Assembly (NCBI GenBank): GCA_011322005.1
Contig: DROE01000061.1
Location: 1-10,079, forward strand
DNA: 10,079 nucleotides
Reading direction: 5' to 3'
DNA from: Devosia sp.
Lineage (GTDB): Bacteria; Pseudomonadota; Alphaproteobacteria; Rhizobiales; Devosiaceae
The position numbers and the translations under genes are program-made. Shown here piece by piece: positions 6,711 to 10,079 of the stretch. The notes under the pieces were generated by a model that saw only the letters and a program-made list of their open reading frames with translations, was not told the origin of the DNA and did not search any database. Numbering within the stretch: the stretch's first letter is position 1; each line of letters opens with the position of its first letter.

Positions 6711-7757
6711 TTGGCGGCCACAGAAATCAAAACTCCCCCTGCAAGACTGCACGGGCTTGATCTTGCCCGGTTCCTTGCTTTTGCCGGCATGGTTTTCGTC
6801 AATTTTCACGTGGTGACCGGCGGGGGAGACGGCGGAGCGTGGGCGATGTTGTTTCTCAGTGCTGTTGAGGGCAAGGCGGCGGCGACTTTTGTGGTGCTGG
6901 CCGGTGTCGGTCTGGCTTTGGGTGCGCAGCGCAATCAAACCCCTTCGTTCTCAATTCTTACGCTGAAACGGGCATTGTTTCTGTTTGTCATCGGCCTGAT
7001 AAATTCACTGATTTTCCCGGCTGACATTTTGCACTATTACGCGGTTTATTTTGTGGTTGGCCTGCTGCTTATCCGGCGTTCAACCCGCACCATCCTCATT
7101 GTGGCGCTGGTTTTGCCGCTGGTATTTGTCGCCCTGCTGTTTGTGCTTGATTATGAAGCGGGCTGGGATTGGGAAACCTTTGATTATGCCGGGTTCTGGA
7201 CGCCGTCCGGTTTTGCGCGCAACCTTTTATTCAACGGCTGGCACCCGCTGGTGCCGTGGATGAGTTTTCTGCTGATGGGTTTCTTGCTGGCGCGGCTGGA
7301 ACTGGGCAGGAAAAAAACGCAGAACAGACTGATGCTTTATGGTGCTGTGGCCCTTGGTGCGGCCTATGCGCTTTCGTTTGTGCTTTCCAGCGACCCGGAA
7401 CTGGCGGAACTGGTCACGGTTTCCCCGATACCACCGGGGCCGCTTTATATGCTTGCCGGGGCCGGGGCGGCTTCGCTGAGCATCGGGATATGCCTCTGGG
7501 TGTTCAGGAAGGGTCAGGTCAACTGGCTAACGCCTTTCACCCGCACCGGCAAACAGGCGCTTTCGCTCTATATCCTGCACATCATTGTTGGAATGGGTAC
7601 GCTGGAGGGCCTGGGAATGCTGGGCGGGCAAAGCGCCGAGACTGCCATTGCCACCGCCGGTCTGTTCATCATTATTTCGGTAATCTATGCGATAGTCTGG
7701 GCCAGATTCTTCCGGTCGGGGCCGTTTGAATGGCTGATGCACAAGCTGGTGCGCTAG
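6711..7757 (+). CDS. Multi-pass membrane protein, HGSNAT/DUF418-like (putative acyltransferase)
   Basis: A 348-residue, very hydrophobic protein with about nine to ten predicted membrane segments. The N-terminal RLHGLDLARFLAFAGMVFVN (residues 12-31) followed by FH (H33) recalls the first helix of DUF1624/DUF418 proteins and of human lysosomal HGSNAT, which has a closely similar MVFVN stretch. EGKAAATFVVLAGVGLAL (from residue 53), the ADILHYYAVY loop (D105, H108), FTRTGKQALSLYILH and a C-terminal FRSGPFEWLM fit the same superfamily. HGSNAT moves acetyl groups across a membrane to amino sugars. No activity is proven for most bacterial relatives, so a role in modifying an envelope sugar is only inferred. 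The TTG start is preferred because of the GGGGAGG at 6696-6702; the next ATG (6789) would delete part of the first helix. The gene sits between murB and ddl with 3 bp and 21 bp gaps, so it is probably cotranscribed. It is not a standard dcw gene. Confidence 0.8.
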   Translation: MAATEIKTPPARLHGLDLARFLAFAGMVFVNFHVVTGGGDGGAWAMLFLSAVEGKAAATFVVLAGVGLALGAQRNQTPSFSILTLKRALFLFVIGLINSLIFPADILHYYAVYFVVGLLLIRRSTRTILIVALVLPLVFVALLFVLDYEAGWDWETFDYAGFWTPSGFARNLLFNGWHPLVPWMSFLLMGFLLARLELGRKKTQNRLMLYGAVALGAAYALSFVLSSDPELAELVTVSPIPPGPLYMLAGAGAASLSIGICLWVFRKGQVNWLTPFTRTGKQALSLYILHIIVGMGTLEGLGMLGGQSAETAIATAGLFIIISVIYAIVWARFFRSGPFEWLMHKLVR

Positions 7758-7778
7758 CGCAGAACAAGGGAAGCTGAA

Positions 7779-8699
7779 ATGGCCAAACATGTGGCGGTTC
7801 TGAAAGGGGGCTGGTCGGCGGAGCGTGAAGTGTCGCTCAATTCGGGCGCGTTCTTCGCCCGGCATGCAAAAGAGGCTGGCTATCAGGTCACAGAAATCGA
7901 TGCGGACCGCGATATCGGTGCGGTGCTCGCAGACCTCAAACCCGATGTGGTTCTGAACTCCCTGCACGGACGTTTTGGCGAGGACGGCACCATTCAGGGC
8001 ATGCTTGAGGTGCTGGGCATCCCCTACACCCATTCGGGCGTGCTCGCCTCGGCGCTGGCCATGGACAAGCACCAGTCCAAGATAATCTTCAAGGCCGCCG
8101 GAGTGCCGGTCACCCACCACATTGTCGCCCATCGCAGTGAAATTGCCCGCGAACATGTGATGAAACCCCCTTACGTGGTCAAGCCGGTGGCGGAGGGTTC
8201 AAGCGTCGGCATCTTTATTGTCAAGAGCGAAACCAGCCACCCGCCGCAGGAGGTCTTGCGTTCAGACTGGATAGGGGGCGAGCATCTGATGGTGGAGCGC
8301 TATATTCCGGGGCGCGAGCTTACCTGCGCCATCATGGGGGATGTGGCGCTGGGGGTGACCGAGATCGTCACCGACCTGAATTTCTACAATTACGAGGCCA
8401 AATATACAACAGGTGGATCACATCATGTGCTGCCGGCGCAAGTTTCTTCGGATGTTTACCAAAATGTACAGAAATTGGCTCTAAAAGCACATGAGGCGCT
8501 GGGATGCCGGGGCGTTACGCGGGCGGACTTCCGCTTCAATGATCTGGCGGGGCAGAGCGGTGAACTTGTTTGCCTTGAAGTCAACACCCAGCCGGGAATG
8601 ACCGGTACCTCGCTGGTGCCGGAACTGGCCGAAATGGCCGGCCACTCGCCAAAGGATCTGGTGAGGTGGATCGTGGAGGATGCGAGTTGCAACAGGTAG
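7779..8699 (+). CDS. ddl: D-alanine--D-alanine ligase
   Basis: ATP-grasp enzyme that joins two D-alanines to give D-Ala-D-Ala for MurF, in the cytoplasm. The product has 306 residues, the short DdlB-type length. The first substrate site is GGWSAEREVSLNSG (E15, S19), followed by LHGRFGEDGTIQGMLE. KPVAEGSSVGIF (from about residue 135, with S141-S142) forms the loop over the active site, and the omega-loop NYEAKYTTGGSHHVLPAQ keeps the tyrosine (Y209) typical of D-Ala-D-Ala specificity, as opposed to D-lactate. Metal ligands are D250 (ADFRFND), E267 and N269 (LEVNTQPGMTGTSL). An AAGGGA element (7766-7771) precedes the ATG at 7779. The 3' end overlaps the likely start of ftsQ by 13 bases. Confidence 0.96.
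   Translation: MAKHVAVLKGGWSAEREVSLNSGAFFARHAKEAGYQVTEIDADRDIGAVLADLKPDVVLNSLHGRFGEDGTIQGMLEVLGIPYTHSGVLASALAMDKHQSKIIFKAAGVPVTHHIVAHRSEIAREHVMKPPYVVKPVAEGSSVGIFIVKSETSHPPQEVLRSDWIGGEHLMVERYIPGRELTCAIMGDVALGVTEIVTDLNFYNYEAKYTTGGSHHVLPAQVSSDVYQNVQKLALKAHEALGCRGVTRADFRFNDLAGQSGELVCLEVNTQPGMTGTSLVPELAEMAGHSPKDLVRWIVEDASCNR
8675..8680 (+). promoter_or_regulatory. Shine-Dalgarno deciding the ftsQ TTG start
   Basis: GGAGGA lies inside the last codons of ddl, six bases before a TTG at 8687 that is in the ftsQ frame. An alternative GTG at 8666 has no such element, and the in-frame ATG at 8747 is preceded by a poor site. The TTG is therefore the better-supported start. Confidence 0.65.
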
Positions 8700-9559
8700 G
8701 TGACCAGCAAAGATCAGGCGCGGCGATCGCTGCCGTTCAGCCGGGCATGCAGCTTCCTGCGCGTTTGCGTGCCGGGCACGCCCGGGTTCTGATAATTGTC
8801 AGGCGTACCTGGATTCTGCACCGTGCCAGCCTGACAAGACTGATTGCCGCTCTTGTTGTCGCCCTCGCGCTGGCAGGCGGGTTTCAGGCGCGCGGCGGGA
8901 TAGCCCAGGCGGTGCTCGGACTCGGCGATTTGCTTGCCGGGCGTTTTGCCCAGATCGGTTTTGGTATCGAAGAAATTTCGATTACCGGCCAGGTCATGAC
9001 AAAAGAAAGTGATATCGCTGCTGCTCTTGCAATTGGTGCGAACACAAGCAGCTTCAATTTTGATGTGGAAGCGGCGCGGCAGCGTTTGATCGAATTGCCA
9101 GCAATTGCCGATGCTCAGGTACGCAAGGTCTATCCCTCGCGGCTGGTTGTCGAGGTCAGTGAAGTTGCCCCGATCGCTCGCTGGCGTGTCGACGGTGTGA
9201 CATTTGTCATTGATGCCGCCGGGGTTCAAATCGCTGATGCAACCGTTGCGGACGAGAGTTTGCCGCTGATTATCGGCGATGGTGCCGCCGATGATGCGCA
9301 GGTGATTATTCAGGCACTGGAGAGTTTCCCCGTTCTAAAACAGGGGCTTTTGGCAACCAGCCGCATTGGCGACCGGCGCTGGGACCTGATCTATGAAACC
9401 GGGTTGCGGGTGCAATTGCCTGAAAATGGGCTGAGCGCGGCCTTGCAGGGCTTAAGCAAGGCGCAGAGTGAACAGCAATTGCTGGATCGCGATCTGGTGC
9501 TGATTGATATGCGGGTAGCCGGGCTGGTGGCGCTCCGGCCGGCCGAGCGTAAAGAATAG
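8687..9559 (+). CDS. ftsQ: FtsQ, divisome membrane protein with POTRA domain
   Basis: Bitopic inner-membrane division protein that links FtsB/FtsL to the divisome and regulates septal synthesis. From the TTG at 8687 the product has 290 residues: a basic cytoplasmic N-terminus, one membrane segment (LTRLIAALVVALALAGGF, residues 49-66), then a periplasmic POTRA domain. The POTRA region begins near residue 95 with IEEISITGQ and ends in VYPSRLVVEVSEVAPIARW (148-166); the FtsQ beta-domain follows and ends with VLIDMRVAGLVALRP. The upstream GTG (8666) would add seven residues, and the ATG at 8747 would remove twenty. TTG is chosen from the GGAGGA at 8675-8680. The gene overlaps ddl by 13 bases, indicating coupling. 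ftsA begins 25 bp downstream. As usual for FtsQ, sequence conservation is low, and the assignment also leans on position between ddl and ftsA. Confidence 0.93.
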   Translation: MQQVGDQQRSGAAIAAVQPGMQLPARLRAGHARVLIIVRRTWILHRASLTRLIAALVVALALAGGFQARGGIAQAVLGLGDLLAGRFAQIGFGIEEISITGQVMTKESDIAAALAIGANTSSFNFDVEAARQRLIELPAIADAQVRKVYPSRLVVEVSEVAPIARWRVDGVTFVIDAAGVQIADATVADESLPLIIGDGAADDAQVIIQALESFPVLKQGLLATSRIGDRRWDLIYETGLRVQLPENGLSAALQGLSKAQSEQQLLDRDLVLIDMRVAGLVALRPAERKE

Positions 9560-9584
9560 AGTTTGTTTGAGTGAGAGTGGGTTT

Positions 9585-10079
9585 ATGATCAGCAACTCCC
9601 TGACGGCGCGTTTGCGCCCCGTTCAGTCCGGCCGGTCCTCCCTGGTGGCAGTGCTCGATATCGGGTCGACAAAGATATGCTGCTTGGTGGCGCGGCTGGT
9701 TCCGCGCGGACAGGGCAAGGCCCTGAAGGACCGCTCTCATGTGGTCGAGGTTATCGGTTTTGGCTATGGCCCCTCGGCCGGGATAAAAAGCGGTGTGGTC
9801 AGCGATCTGGCAAAGGCCGAACAGGCTATTCGCTCCGTGGTGGGGACAGCGGAACGCTCGGCGGGGGTGACCGTTGAATCGGTCATTGTCAATGTGACCG
9901 CGGGACGCCTGGGTTCAGAAACCTACAGTGCAACCGTTTCTCTTGCCGGGACCGAAGTGGAACGCGCGGACATCTCCCGGGTGCTGCGCGCGGTGAACGA
10001 GCGCTCAGTGCGCAACGAGCGTTCGGTAGTCCATGCACTTCCCATTGGTTATTCCATAGATGGGCACAAGGGTGTCAGC
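9585..10079 (+). CDS. ftsA: FtsA, actin-like divisome protein (5' part)
   Basis: Actin-family ATPase that tethers FtsZ to the inner membrane and activates the divisome. The reading frame is open from the ATG at 9585 to the window end (165 complete codons of a family length near 410-450), so the protein is truncated by the window and not broken. VAVLDIGSTKICCLVA (phosphate-1 loop, D25-K30) is the actin-fold nucleotide site, followed by VVEVIGFGYGPSAGIKSGVV. The next part, SVIVNVTAGRLGSE and EVERADISRVLRAV through VVHALPIGYSIDG, belongs to the 1C subdomain that is specific to FtsA. An SD-like AGTGAGAGTGGG precedes the ATG but is imperfect. Order after ftsQ is standard, and ftsZ would be expected just outside the window. 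Confidence 0.95.
   Translation, partial: MISNSLTARLRPVQSGRSSLVAVLDIGSTKICCLVARLVPRGQGKALKDRSHVVEVIGFGYGPSAGIKSGVVSDLAKAEQAIRSVVGTAERSAGVTVESVIVNVTAGRLGSETYSATVSLAGTEVERADISRVLRAVNERSVRNERSVVHALPIGYSIDGHKGVS

Noticed and set aside
8768..8785. Inverted repeat around CGTGCCGGGCACG near the start of ftsQ
   Set aside because: Lies inside coding sequence, is short and GC-rich, and has no T-run or link to a known regulator site.
9585..10079. ftsA as a broken gene because the frame has no stop codon
   Set aside because: The frame stays open with conserved FtsA sequence up to the last base, so it is cut by the window edge and not disrupted.

Overview
This window is a central stretch of a division and cell wall (dcw) cluster from an alphaproteobacterium. 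It most resembles the order Hyphomicrobiales (Rhizobiales). That placement rests on gene order and on family signatures remembered for this group, such as the FtsW N-terminus beginning MFSRARKTPVAEWWWTVDR, the MraY N-terminus with NVFRYITFRT, and the MurC N-terminus with GPVHFVGIGGIGMSG. No database search was possible, so no genus is proposed.

Every gene is on the + strand and the packing is tight. In order they are murF (3' part only), mraY, ftsW, murG, murC, murB, a polytopic membrane protein of the HGSNAT/DUF418 type, ddl, ftsQ and ftsA (5' part only). ftsW-murG and murC-murB share ATGA stop/start overlaps. murB to the membrane protein gene is 3 bp apart, and ddl and ftsQ overlap. This suggests one translationally coupled transcription unit. 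The largest gap is about 106 bp between mraY and ftsW. No gap exceeds 300 bp, and I saw no tRNA, rRNA, CRISPR array, insertion sequence or convincing intrinsic terminator.

The genes form a pathway. MurC makes UDP-MurNAc-L-Ala from the product of MurB. Ddl makes D-Ala-D-Ala, which MurF adds to the UDP-MurNAc-tripeptide. MraY and MurG build lipid I and lipid II at the inner membrane, and FtsW polymerises lipid II at the septum. FtsQ and FtsA belong to the divisome.

Two things depart from the usual layout. First, murD, normally between mraY and ftsW in this cluster, is absent. The short gap may carry a tiny remnant of its 3' end, which is speculative. Second, a 348-residue multi-pass membrane protein with acyltransferase-like signatures sits between murB and ddl, read from a TTG start behind a strong Shine-Dalgarno sequence. 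Everything else looks like ordinary, intact housekeeping sequence.
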